Assembly (NCBI GenBank): GCA_013414795.1
Contig: CP058732.1
Location: 2,457,737 to 2,521,736 of the forward strand
DNA from: Candidatus Kapaibacterium sp.
GTDB taxonomy: Bacteria > Bacteroidota > Ignavibacteria > Kapaibacteriales > UBA2268
Length of the DNA: 64,000 bases
Direction of reading: 5' to 3'
The position numbers and the translations under genes were made by a program. Positions 44,401 through 53,909 of the stretch are shown piece after piece (position 1 is the stretch's first letter; each line of letters starts with the position of its first letter). The notes below the pieces were generated by a model that saw only the letters and a list, made by a program, of their open reading frames with translations, was not told the DNA's origin and ran no database searches.

Positions 44401-45702
44401 TAACTGATAAAACTTGTAAATTCAATGAGGTCGGCAAAGTCGGGCTCGCGTCCGCCAACGGTGTAGGTTCCACCAGCAAGCGCTTTGTAAACCTGCGTGG
44501 ATAATGTGTCGTTTGTTGGTACTTCATCCGGTAGTCCATTAGGATAAGACGTCCAAGCAGTTATTGGAACCGGAATGTTTGCAGTACCAAAATCAAAGGA
44601 ACCAACTTCCACATCAATAGAATCTTGTGATGCAAGATTTCCCGTCCAATAGTAAGGACTTTGCGTTTGACCGTAAACAGACCAATTTATGAATACCGAT
44701 GTCAGTGGTTTAGGCGCGAAATTATAAATTCTAAACTTTACTGGATTGATACCAGGGCTCAAAGGAAGCATTGGGTCGGCACTAATAACGCCAGCATCAT
44801 TAAGAATGCAGGGTATTTTCTTTGTATAACTGTCATTTGTCGGGTCTCCGTCGGGCTGTTGATTTGCTCCTGGGTCAGTTCCTTGCGGATTGCTTGTCCA
44901 AGCACGAATCTCAAATGGATTCCACGGGGCTTGTGGTGTAAACTTAAAATTAGGATGAATTTCAACAGTTGTTGTTGAATTAGTATCAAGGTAACCAGTC
45001 CACTGATATGGGGTTTGTACCACACCATCGACTGACCAATTGATTGTAACGCTTGTTAATGGGAAATATTTACCAAAATTTTTCAGTACCACTCTTACTG
45101 GTTGTCTTTCGTAGGAATTAAATTTGGGCGTCGGGCTGGTTATGTCTGTAATACCAGCATCATTTCGTTTCATTCCGATAACTATAGTATAATCTTCCCA
45201 TTCCATATAGTAATACGAATAGCAAGCACCATAATACAATAAAGTCTGGGCATAATAATGGTGCCCTGTGTAGGCAACTCGCATTCTTGTTTCGCCCAAT
45301 CTTGCAGTCGTCGGTATGTAAATTGTGCTCGTATATGTTTTTGTCCAGTTTCTTCGGCAAGATTCCCATTTGTATGCAACGAGTTCATCTGAATTGTTGA
45401 ATTGTCCATCCTGGTTCCAATCAATCCAAATCACATACCCAGTACAGTTCCAAATGGAATATCCATCAACTGTGAAAGAATAGGATTGACCTGGAAGACA
45501 AGGATTTGATTGAAGTATAATCGCTGTAACCCGTTGAGTTATAACTGCTTCGGTTATCAATACCATTAAAAACAAAGCGAGTCATATATCCATATTGTGG
45601 ATAATACCCAGTAACGCTACAGTATTGTCCAAATATGTCCGAAATTGAGAAAACAAGCAATGTAAAAGCAAAAAGAAGAAACAAAGTAAAGCGAGGTTTC
45701 AT
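41469..45702 (-). CDS. T9SS-sorted GEVED / CARDB / beta-helix / Ig protein, frame disrupted near its N-terminus
   Basis: Signal peptide and first GEVED strands are encoded from ATG 45702 (MKPRFTLFLLFAFTLLVFSI, GAGGAGGG ribosome site) in one frame. The rest, ~1,350 residues, is in a second frame that overlaps it (open from 45575). The GEVED homology passes from NSTGYSDYT (first frame) to QSNPCLPGQSYSFTV (second) near 45510-45516, a +1 shift with no homopolymer. Then come GYVIWIDWNQDGQFNN (GEVED), two CARDB-like modules, a right-handed beta-helix (~residues 400-850 of the long frame), four Ig-like modules with QWYLNG / QWYRGN / QWRFNG / QWYKDD, and a T9SS sorting domain. Either a recent indel or a sequence error. 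Confidence 0.8.
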
Positions 45703-45863
45703 TTTGCCCTCCTCAAATTATTGGTAATAATCATTTTATTAAAACTCATATATTCATTTTTTGTTACAAAATACAATTAAAATTTAATAAAAAAATTATT
45801 GAAATTTGTAATTTTTAAATAAAAACTCTTGTAATTCTTTATACTACAAAAAAAATCAAAAAA

Positions 45864-47645
45864 TTATTTAACTACCACAAAAGATTTAAATACTCTTTTT
45901 CCGCTTGAAGTTCGAATTGAAAGATTGTAGAAACCAGAGGAAAGACCGCCCAAATCAATTTCGACGAGATTGTTTCCGCCATCGCTTTCGAACCAACCAA
46001 AGCGAACTGATTGCCCAAGAATATTAAATATTTCCACAGAAACCAATTCTTTTGCTTGCAAATCAATGAATTGAATTCTCATACTCGTTTCAGTTTGTTC
46101 AAAATGGATTTCTCTTTCTGTTTCTGTTTCAACACCAAGTACTGTTGTTCTAAATTTAAAAGTATCGGAGGGAATTTTTGTCGTGTCGTTGTAGTAAACA
46201 ATAACTCGCCAGAAATATGTTCGATTGTTCTCAATTCCTGAAGAAACTGAATAGGTTGTATCGCTCGTATTGATGTCGACCAAGGTTGTTTGAAAATCGT
46301 TAGATGTTGCAACTTGCAGTTGATATTTGTCAACTTTTCCACAATCACTCCAATAGAAAACGATTGGAATGGTGGTTACTTCAAAATCGTTGAATGGGAA
46401 ATATAATTCTGGCTTGATAGGTTCGAAAATTGTTTCGAAAGAATAGACTTCCGACCACTTTTCGTTCGATTGGTAATCAACAGAAGCAACTTTCCAATAA
46501 TATTTTGAATTTGGTTTCAAAACCACCGACGGGTAAAATGTATTGGTTATTCCATCTTTATCCACTATAATTGAGTTTGATGAGAAACTGCCATCTCTTG
46601 CAACCATAATATGGTAACTAACAGCCCCATTTACTTCGTCCCAAGCGAAATTGACAACTTTTTCAACATTAGTAGCCCCATTGGGGGGATATTTCAATAC
46701 AGGTGCGGTAACTTCGGGCAATTTCATTTCGTTGATGTTCCTTCGTAAAATACCGCCATACTCTGTGCCTACGTAAATGTAATATTTGTCGTATGCCAAA
46801 GAAAGAATTGTCATATTTGTAATACCCTCGTTGAATTCAAACCAATTTCTACCTTCGTCGAGTGAAAAGTACAACCCACCAGTCTTCGTGCCAATTACAA
46901 TTGCATTATTAATCTTACGGAAAAGGGAGATGTCTTTTGCTTTCAAACCAAGATTTCTCTGGAACCAATTCGTGCCCAAGTTACTGGAAAACAGAACACC
47001 AGTCGTTGTGCCACAGAAAATGTTATCTCCGTCCCAAAACAAAGCAGTAATAGTAGAATAAATCTGCTGATTTTTTATGTTCGTCCAGTTTTTTCCGTCA
47101 TCAGTAGAAAGATAGAGGTCGCCAGTATTTGTACCTAAAAGAATTCTTCCGTTACTAACTGCAAGCGAAGTTATTACATTACTAATCTCGGATGTGTTAA
47201 CTTCGAGCCAAGTCTGACCGTAATCTGTGCTTTTAAAAACAACCGAAGACTCGGAGAGAAGATAGACGACTTCTCCGTCCACAGCAAAGGAAGCCACACT
47301 CCTTTCGGTTAAACTATCAACAGAACGAACCCAATGGTAGCCATTGTCTGTCGAGCGAAACACTCCGTTGGTATCGCTTGCTCCAACAAGCATTGTGGTA
47401 TCGACAAGAGCAATGGCTTTGAGTAATGTCGTGTTAATTCCTTCGTTTTGCTGGACCCAATTGTCTCCATAGTCGGAAGAAACGTAAATCCCATTGTCCC
47501 AAACAACAGCGTAAATCTTATTTTGTGCGACTAATAAGTCGTAAACTGGGGAATTTGGAATACCAGACAATTGTTCCCATTGTGCAAACAAGCCAAAAGA
47601 ACTTAAAAAGAAAATCAATAAGATTGGTTTGTAGTAATTTTTCAT
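45864..47645 (-). CDS. T9SS-sorted BNR/sortilin-like propeller protein with FN3-like modules
   Basis: A 593-residue exported protein with a signal peptide (MKNYYKPILLIFFLSSFGLFAQ). Residues ~25-310 contain repeated units ending in STDNGYHW, STDYGQTW, STDDGKNW, SSNLGTNW and SLDEGRNW, the Asp-box pattern of sortilin/BNR propellers. Two fibronectin-type segments follow (~315-410 and ~415-500; HIMVARDGSFSSNSIIV, KYQLQVATSNDFQTTLV). The last ~80 residues are a T9SS sorting domain (SVEIFNILGQSVRFG ... SSGFYNLSIRTSSGK). Ligand unknown. Confidence 0.85.
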   Translation of the reverse strand: MKNYYKPILLIFFLSSFGLFAQWEQLSGIPNSPVYDLLVAQNKIYAVVWDNGIYVSSDYGDNWVQQNEGINTTLLKAIALVDTTMLVGASDTNGVFRSTDNGYHWVRSVDSLTERSVASFAVDGEVVYLLSESSVVFKSTDYGQTWLEVNTSEISNVITSLAVSNGRILLGTNTGDLYLSTDDGKNWTNIKNQQIYSTITALFWDGDNIFCGTTTGVLFSSNLGTNWFQRNLGLKAKDISLFRKINNAIVIGTKTGGLYFSLDEGRNWFEFNEGITNMTILSLAYDKYYIYVGTEYGGILRRNINEMKLPEVTAPVLKYPPNGATNVEKVVNFAWDEVNGAVSYHIMVARDGSFSSNSIIVDKDGITNTFYPSVVLKPNSKYYWKVASVDYQSNEKWSEVYSFETIFEPIKPELYFPFNDFEVTTIPIVFYWSDCGKVDKYQLQVATSNDFQTTLVDINTSDTTYSVSSGIENNRTYFWRVIVYYNDTTKIPSDTFKFRTTVLGVETETEREIHFEQTETSMRIQFIDLQAKELVSVEIFNILGQSVRFGWFESDGGNNLVEIDLGGLSSGFYNLSIRTSSGKRVFKSFVVVK

Positions 47646-47672
47646 AAAACATCTCCTATTTAAACAAAAAAA

Positions 47673-48893
47673 CTATTCTTTTCCTGGTAATTTTAAATAG
47701 TCAATTTCGGGCAATTGGTTTCCAACAATCGCTTCCAGTTCGCCATAAATCCGAGCAGTGTTTTTAATTACTTTTGCCAACTCCTCTTCTCTTTTTTTCC
47801 AATGCTTTTCCATCGCTGAACGCTCCTTATCAAGGTCATTTTTCATCGTCACAAACGCCTCGACAATTGCTTGCACTTTATGCAAAAATTGCTCACTACA
47901 AATATAATTATAAATTTGTTCCATTTTACTTTCTCGTCCCTTCATCTGATTTCGCACCATTTGAACTTGTATCAAGTGCTCTCGCAAAGCCATCGCAAGG
48001 CCAATGTAACTTTCTGTATTGCAAACCCAAACACCGTCGAGCAAACCAACTGATGCAATCTCCTTTGGCAGAGCACGAGAAACAATTACAGCAAGTTCTG
48101 CACCGAGGGCTCTTTGGTCTTCTTTCAACTTGGGAATCCACTCGTTGCTCCAATTATTGGTTCGTTTCGATTCCCAGAGTATTACCCCACAAACTTCCCC
48201 AAATTTATTGCGTACTTCTTGAATAATATCTGCCCCACGGACCCCTTTTGGAACTGGCTCGATGCGGTCGAATGGGAATTTCGAGCGAAGTTGCTCTTCG
48301 AGTGCTAACTCTTGCACCTCGCCTTGCAATTGCTGTGACCCAACTTGCAGTTTAAGATTCAACTCTTCAACTTTCTTTTGCAATGTAGATATTGTCTGCT
48401 CCCTTTCCCGAAGTTTCAATTCATATTCTAATTGAAAATTTTGCTTCAACATTTCTTGCAATTGCTGTCGTTCCTGGCTAAGCCGTCGTTGAACTTCGAG
48501 TTCCAAATTTTGTTCCTTTTGTAGCAATTCGTTTTCCTTCTTTCGAAATTCCAATTCAACTTTTTGAGCATTAGCAAGTTCTCGGTTCTTCTCTTCTAAT
48601 TCCTTTTGTAATTTCGAAACTGTATCTGTGAGATTTGTGATTAAGTCTTGCATTTGCTTCAATTCGTTCTGTCGTTGCATTTCGAATTGCTTTTTCAATT
48701 TTTCGATTTCTAATTGATGCTCCAATCTAATTCGTTCAAACTCCTGCTCTTTGAATCTTTTGATTTGCTCGTCGACTTGGGAACGCATCTGGCTTTCGAA
48801 TTCAGAGCGAACTTTGTCCGAAATGACTTCCTCGATGGAGAATACAGATTTGCAGTTTGGACAAACTACTTCAAAACCAAATAAATTTGGCAT
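47673..48893 (-). CDS. DUF2130 coiled-coil/nuclease-fold protein
   Basis: A 406-residue cytoplasmic protein. The N-terminus has a single CPNC knuckle (FEVVCPNCKSVFSIEE). Residues ~30-205 are a long Glu/Lys/Gln-rich coiled coil. Residues ~205-320 form the DUF2130 core: FPFDRIEPVPKGVRGADIIQ, VCGVILWESKRTNNWSNEWI (E-x-K of a restriction-nuclease-like fold) and LGAELAVIVSRALP. A helical tail follows. The family is predicted to bind or cut nucleic acid, but no activity is established to my knowledge. Between two exported-protein genes, apparently on its own transcript. Confidence 0.85.
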   Translation of the reverse strand: MPNLFGFEVVCPNCKSVFSIEEVISDKVRSEFESQMRSQVDEQIKRFKEQEFERIRLEHQLEIEKLKKQFEMQRQNELKQMQDLITNLTDTVSKLQKELEEKNRELANAQKVELEFRKKENELLQKEQNLELEVQRRLSQERQQLQEMLKQNFQLEYELKLREREQTISTLQKKVEELNLKLQVGSQQLQGEVQELALEEQLRSKFPFDRIEPVPKGVRGADIIQEVRNKFGEVCGVILWESKRTNNWSNEWIPKLKEDQRALGAELAVIVSRALPKEIASVGLLDGVWVCNTESYIGLAMALREHLIQVQMVRNQMKGRESKMEQIYNYICSEQFLHKVQAIVEAFVTMKNDLDKERSAMEKHWKKREEELAKVIKNTARIYGELEAIVGNQLPEIDYLKLPGKE

Positions 48894-49020
48894 ACTCCAA
48901 AATTCAGATTAATTTAAAAAGTAATTTAAGAAAAAACGAAAAAACTTTATTTAGCGAAGAAGCAAATAATTCAATTTTGTCAAACAGCAAAACCTTGTAA
49001 TGGTAATGCTTAAACTATTT

Positions 49021-49883
49021 TTATCCGATAAATCGCGTGAAAAGATTGTACCGAAATAAAAACTGATATGTTCTTACTTTAGTCAAAGTTTTATGTTTTA
49101 CCCAAATCCAAATAATTCCAATCTGATTAAGATAGTAAACTTTCATTTCAACTTTATCGAAATAGCAACTTCTATCATTGTCAAAATAAAATTCCGAGTA
49201 ATTATACAAGGTTGAATCCGATGGAAATAATTTTTCATACCTTGGAAATTTAAAACCCGTATCTATTATTGTGGCGGAAGAGTAAAAAGTAATTTTATTA
49301 CCATATGCCTGGTAAGGTTTAGTGCTATAGCTTAAATTAATGATTGCTTCGCCCAAATCTTCTAACTTATAATGGTATTTATACCAGGCTTTCTTGAAAA
49401 TTAGGGAAAAAATTGAGTCTTTAAGGAGTAGAATATCAACAACCCCAAGTAGTGTCGTATCAAATGTTGATTTGGAAAAATTCCTTGTCCAAAGTGTTTG
49501 CCAAATATGAGGAGCAAATTCTTCCCAAACATTGGGACCAACAAAGGGATATAAACAATAGGAGTAAATTTTTACGAATTTGTTGGCAAGAAGAATACCA
49601 AATGGATAGGTTTTATTATTCTCTTTATCCCACAATTCTGCAAAGTTAAAAACAAACCGCCTACATCCATTGTTCCTTTGTAGGCAAGCCACATTTCTCT
49701 TGGTTTTTCAATGAAATTTCCTTCGTCATCACATTCTCCATAGTAATAAACAGTGTATTCGCCAAAGGAGCGAATATCGGGAATATAGTCTCTGTATGGA
49801 GTGTCTGAAACGGGATTGCATTCTTCCTCTTTGCACGCATATAATAAAAGAATTGCAAGGAAAAGAAACGTAACTTTTTTCAT
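49021..49883 (-). pseudogene. Broken tandem copy of the neighbouring lipoprotein gene
   Basis: ATG at 49883 starts the same lipoprotein leader as the intact neighbour (MKKVTFLFLAILLLYACKEE). The frame runs to GTMDVGG and then is lost near 49650-49665; the homologous continuation (FVFNFAELWDKENNKTYPFG ... WVKHKTLTKVRTYQ) is in another frame down to 49021. Aligned to the 287-residue paralogue, one base is missing (or two added). The two parts overlap on the DNA. Probably a recent pseudogene; a sequencing error is the alternative. Confidence 0.75.
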
Positions 49884-49996
49884 AGGTCACCTTTAAAAGT
49901 TCCTACAAAACATAAACACCAATTTTTAGAACTTTGTTTAAAAAAGAAATTTTTTCACCTTTTTAAAATTCTAACATTGATAGTTAATTTATATTT

Positions 49997-50860
49997 TTAT
50001 CCACCATATCCAACTTGCACATTAACATCAAACCAATATTGATAAGTCTTAACATTTGTCAAGGTCTTATGCTTGACCCAAAGCCAGATTATTCCAATTT
50101 TGTTGAGATAATAGACTTTCATTTCTATTTTATCAATATAGGTACTTCTATTATTGTTGAAATAAAATTCTGAATAATTATACTTGCCCGCCTCATCTGG
50201 GAACCACTGGTCTAATCTTGGAAACTTTAATCCAGTGTCAATTAAAGTGGCTGTACTGTAAAAAGTAACTTTCGTACCATAAACTTGAACAGGTTTTGGA
50301 AACAATTTCAGATTAAAAGTGGCATCTCCAATGTCCTCAATTTTATAGTGAAAATTATACCAAACCTTTGAAAAATGAATACCAAACAAAGAATCTTTTA
50401 CAAATGGGAGTGGATAGGCACCAAGAACAGTAGTATCAAACGTAGATTTGGAGAAATCCCTTGTCCAAAGTGTTTGCCAAATATGAGGAGCAAATTCTTC
50501 CCAAACTGCTGGCTTAACAAACGGATATAGAGAATAGGAATAGATTTTCACAAACTTGTTGGATTGTATCATATAGAATGGGTATCTTTCTTGTGTTTCT
50601 AAATTTTCAAGTTCAGCATAATTACAAGGATAGCCATCCAATTCCATTGTTCCCTTATATCCAATCCAACATCTTATCGGCTCTTCAACGAAATTCCCTT
50701 CGTCATCACATTTCCCATAGTAATAAATAGAAAAATCACCGTAAGTATTTAGGTTGGGTTCGTAGTCTCTGTTAGGCGTATTTGAAACGGGATTGCATTC
50801 TTCCTCTTTGCACGCATATAATAAGAGAATTGCAAGGAAAAGAAACGTAACTTTTTTCAT
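49997..50860 (-). CDS. Lipoprotein of unknown function, intact tandem copy
   Basis: A 287-residue protein with lipobox LLYAC (Cys17) after MKKVTFLFLAIL. The mature part is Tyr/Trp/Phe-rich with beta-like strands: FSIYYYGKCDDEGNFVEEP, KFVKIYSYSLYPFV, VWEEFAPHIWQTLWTRDFS and IEMKVYYLNKIGIIWLWVKH. No known domain recognised. It precedes a broken paralogue by 113 bases. First 77 bases of both genes are almost identical. A possible surface or periplasmic protein; divergent from the BNR gene at 50998. Confidence 0.75.
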   Translation of the reverse strand: MKKVTFLFLAILLLYACKEEECNPVSNTPNRDYEPNLNTYGDFSIYYYGKCDDEGNFVEEPIRCWIGYKGTMELDGYPCNYAELENLETQERYPFYMIQSNKFVKIYSYSLYPFVKPAVWEEFAPHIWQTLWTRDFSKSTFDTTVLGAYPLPFVKDSLFGIHFSKVWYNFHYKIEDIGDATFNLKLFPKPVQVYGTKVTFYSTATLIDTGLKFPRLDQWFPDEAGKYNYSEFYFNNNRSTYIDKIEMKVYYLNKIGIIWLWVKHKTLTNVKTYQYWFDVNVQVGYGG

Positions 50861-50961
50861 AAATCACCTTTAAAAAGTTACTAAAAACCTTAAGCAACAA
50901 TTATTGAGATTTGCTACAAAAATAAAAAATTTTTTTCTTTTTTACAATTTTATTTTTATTT

Positions 50962-50969
50962 TAATTTTG
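50962..50969 (+). promoter_or_regulatory. Bacteroidota-type -7 box (TAATTTTG)
   Basis: Exact TAnnTTTG match 28 bases before the ATG at 50998, within an A/T-only stretch and with AAGG just before the start codon. Confidence 0.5.
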
Positions 50970-50997
50970 TATAAAAAATATGTTTTCAGAAGGTAAA

Positions 50998-53598
50998 ATG
51001 AAAAAATTTTGGTTTATTATTTGGTTCTTATTTGTCCCTCTTTTGGGCAACTTAATTGCCCAGACCTCGATTAATCCATTAATGGAAAAAGAGTCAAGTG
51101 AAGAATTTAAAAAGAAGCGAGAAGAATGGCTACGAAGCCTCCATCGCTGCGAGGAGGGGTTACCCTATTGGATTGTTGACCAGAAAACCAAAGAAAATAT
51201 CCAACACTATTTGGGTACCCAAAAATTTGATGCACCAAGTAGTAATTCCTATGCAGAAGGAAGAATTTTCGGGGAATGGATTGAAAAGGGAAGCGACAAC
51301 CTTGCTGGACGTGTCCACACAGTTGATTACGATACAAACACATCGGAAATCTTTCTGGCTTCTGCTGGCGGGAACATCTGGAAGGGAACAATAAACGGAA
51401 ACGATTGGATTTGCTTGAACAATGGGAAGAAATTTGCGAATCCACGAATGGTGAAAATTCTTTCAATTGGTGACAAAAGGCGAATTGTTGTCGCTGCAAA
51501 TTCACCTTCCGCCGTCTACTTTACCGACGACGAAGGGAATACTTGGCAAAAAGCCAAAGGATTTGAAAATGCCGAGAAATGGGGATGGATAATTCGTGCA
51601 GCAGTTACCACTAGCCAAACGATTTATGTTCTTCTGGTAGAGTGGGACTACAAAGTCTGGAAAAGCATTGTCAGCCTTTATAAATCAATTGATTATGGTG
51701 TAAATTTTTCACTTGTTCGTTCTGTTTATCTTGACTACAGCATTTCTGATTTGACAGACATTTGGGCACCTCGATACGATAGTAACATATTATATTTGGT
51801 AGTAAAGGATACGCTCTACTCCGTCGATGAACAAAACAACTTTAATATGATTAGAAAAATTCCTTTTATCGAAAAATTTATTACTGGAACACAGATTAAA
51901 GGTCAAATCAATGGACAACAAACCACTCTTTACCTTGCGTTAAAACATACGAATGTACAAACTATATTCTATTATTCAAACAATGGTGGTAAAACTTTTA
52001 CCAATATGGGGTCGCTTAATTTCTATCCATTCGAAAAGAACAGTTTCGAAGTTTCGCAAACCAATCCTTCAATCATCTATTTTGGTCAGGTTGAATTCTA
52101 TCGTAGTACTGATAATGGTACAACTTGGAACAAAGCAAATAAATGGGAGGAGTATTATCCAGATATTGAATCCAAACTCCACGCCGATATTCCTGGCATT
52201 GTTAGTTTTAGGAAATGGAATCAAACAGCCCAAAAGTTCTACGAAATTCTGTTCGTAAGTACTGACGGTGGCATCTACGTTTCGTTCGACAATGGATTAA
52301 CATTTCGAAACCTTTCGCTAAAAAATCTAAACATTAGTCAATACTATTCGATTTACACATTCGATAAAAAGGGAAAAACACTTTTTGCTGGTAGCCAAGA
52401 CCAAGGTTTCCAAGCGTGCTACGACGACAACGGGAAAGTTCTATCCTTTAGACAATTGATTAGCGGTGACTATGGTCATTTAACATCGAGCGATGGTGGA
52501 AGACACCTTTGGTCCACCTACCCAGCATTCGCAATGCTTATGATTAACCCACAACTTTCGACGAATATAGTTACCTGGAACTTCCAAGGAAGTGGGTTTC
52601 TTTGGCTACCGCCAATTTATGCCGACCCCGACAACCCTTATGTAGCGTACTTAATTAGTGGAGACGCCAACAATCCTTCGGGTACACCAGCCTCTTTCAT
52701 TTATAAACTTACTTACGATGAAACTAAAAATGAAATTTCACACGAGGTTTTGCCTTTTAATTTTGCCATTGATAATGTAACCAGAAAAATATCATCTCTT
52801 GCATTCTCACCACTGAACACAAACATTTGGTTTGCATTGACAAATGATGGAAAATTTTTCCGTTCTTTCGACAGAGGAACTAATTGGGAACTAATTGACA
52901 ACGTCGCTGGTCCTCAAAGCCACTATCTTTACGGCAACAAAATCGTTTGTTCTAAATACGATTTGGGAAAAATTGTCATTGCTGGTTCTGGGTATTCAAA
53001 TCCAGGGGTATTGATTTCATACGACACTGGGAAAACATTTGTTCCTCTTGGCGGAAACTTGCCTTCGACTTTGTTCTACGACATTGAGTTAAATGAAAAT
53101 GAATCAATGCTCTTCGCAGGAACGGAAATTGGTCCTTTCGTTTATCATTTTGCAGAGAAAAAATGGTACTTCCTTGGAGGTGGAAATTGTCCAGACAATA
53201 TTTTTTGGGACGTTGAATACTTACCAGAACTTTCCACAGTTCGCTTTGCTACCTACGGAAGAGGAATTTGGGATTTCAAAATCGAAAAGATATTAAAATC
53301 CGAAACACAAAACACGGATATTCAAACATTAAACCTAAATGTTAAACAAAATCTGCTTTCAAATGAATATTTTATCGAAATTGATTGCCAACCAAATGAT
53401 TACATCACAATTAATATATTCGATGTAGAGGGAAGAAATGTAAGAACACTTTTCGAGGGTATTTCAATAGATGGAAAAATCCATTTGTATTGGGATGGGA
53501 CAACCGACGCAAGAGCCCCATTAGCCTCGGGAAAATATTTTATTGTCGTAAACAGAAAATTCGAGACAAAGTATTTTGGTGTTACAATCGCAAGATAA
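50998..53598 (+). CDS. T9SS-sorted large BNR/sortilin-like propeller protein
   Basis: An 866-residue exported protein. ATG at 50998 (MKKFWFIIWFLFVPLLGNLIA, AAGG upstream) is preferred to ATG 50980. After a helical pro-like region (EEFKKKREEWLRSLHRCEEG), residues ~95-770 carry propeller units with Asp-box-like ends (FTDDEGNTWQKAKG, YSNNGGKTFTNMG, STDGGIYVSFDNGLTF, SFDRGTNWELID, SYDTGKTFVPLGG). A short linker and a T9SS/FlgD-type C-terminal domain follow (INIFDVEGRNVRTLFEG ... ASGKYFIVVNRK). Related proteins are extracellular glycan or protein binders; no catalytic residues identified. Confidence 0.86.
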   Translation: MKKFWFIIWFLFVPLLGNLIAQTSINPLMEKESSEEFKKKREEWLRSLHRCEEGLPYWIVDQKTKENIQHYLGTQKFDAPSSNSYAEGRIFGEWIEKGSDNLAGRVHTVDYDTNTSEIFLASAGGNIWKGTINGNDWICLNNGKKFANPRMVKILSIGDKRRIVVAANSPSAVYFTDDEGNTWQKAKGFENAEKWGWIIRAAVTTSQTIYVLLVEWDYKVWKSIVSLYKSIDYGVNFSLVRSVYLDYSISDLTDIWAPRYDSNILYLVVKDTLYSVDEQNNFNMIRKIPFIEKFITGTQIKGQINGQQTTLYLALKHTNVQTIFYYSNNGGKTFTNMGSLNFYPFEKNSFEVSQTNPSIIYFGQVEFYRSTDNGTTWNKANKWEEYYPDIESKLHADIPGIVSFRKWNQTAQKFYEILFVSTDGGIYVSFDNGLTFRNLSLKNLNISQYYSIYTFDKKGKTLFAGSQDQGFQACYDDNGKVLSFRQLISGDYGHLTSSDGGRHLWSTYPAFAMLMINPQLSTNIVTWNFQGSGFLWLPPIYADPDNPYVAYLISGDANNPSGTPASFIYKLTYDETKNEISHEVLPFNFAIDNVTRKISSLAFSPLNTNIWFALTNDGKFFRSFDRGTNWELIDNVAGPQSHYLYGNKIVCSKYDLGKIVIAGSGYSNPGVLISYDTGKTFVPLGGNLPSTLFYDIELNENESMLFAGTEIGPFVYHFAEKKWYFLGGGNCPDNIFWDVEYLPELSTVRFATYGRGIWDFKIEKILKSETQNTDIQTLNLNVKQNLLSNEYFIEIDCQPNDYITINIFDVEGRNVRTLFEGISIDGKIHLYWDGTTDARAPLASGKYFIVVNRKFETKYFGVTIAR

Positions 53599-53600
53599 AG

Positions 53601-53903
53601 ATGCTAAAGCATATTGTAATGTTCAAGTTAAAGGAAGATTATCAAGGAAAAGATAAATCGAGTCTCGCTAAGGAAATCAAAGAAGCACTTGAAAAACTGC
53701 CAAGCCTTATACCACAAATCAAGCATTACGAAGTTGGAATCAACCAATTGGATGACCCACGAGCATACGATATTGTTCTCGTTTCAGCCTTCGAAAACAA
53801 GGATGAACTTGAAATCTATCGTAATCATTCGGCACATAAAAAAACGCTCGAGTTTATACTCGAGCGTGCTTTGGACGCAAAAGTAGTCGATTATTTCATT
53901 TAA
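53601..53903 (+). CDS. Stress-responsive A/B barrel (Dabb) protein
   Basis: A 100-residue protein from ATG 53601 (MLKHIVMFKLKEDYQGKD), two bases after the upstream stop. The Dabb ferredoxin-like fold is visible: LKHIVMFKLK, then a helix (LAKEIKEALEKLPSLIPQ), IKHYEVGINQLDD, YDIVLVSAFENKDELEIYRNH and the ending ALDAKVVDYFI. Dimeric; function of most bacterial members unknown. Its last codons include a perfect inverted repeat that acts as a terminator for the opposite strand (53838-53866). Confidence 0.9.
   Translation: MLKHIVMFKLKEDYQGKDKSSLAKEIKEALEKLPSLIPQIKHYEVGINQLDDPRAYDIVLVSAFENKDELEIYRNHSAHKKTLEFILERALDAKVVDYFI
53838..53866 (-). terminator. Factor-independent terminator inside the convergent Dabb gene
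   Basis: Ten-base perfect stem ACGCTCGAGT / ACTCGAGCGT with loop TTAT (53844-53866), preceded on the plus strand by a run of seven A (53838-53844), which is TTTTTTT after the hairpin on the minus strand. It lies 44 bases beyond the stop of the phosphoesterase gene (53910), within the coding sequence of the Dabb gene. Confidence 0.88.
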
Positions 53904-53909
53904 TTGTTC

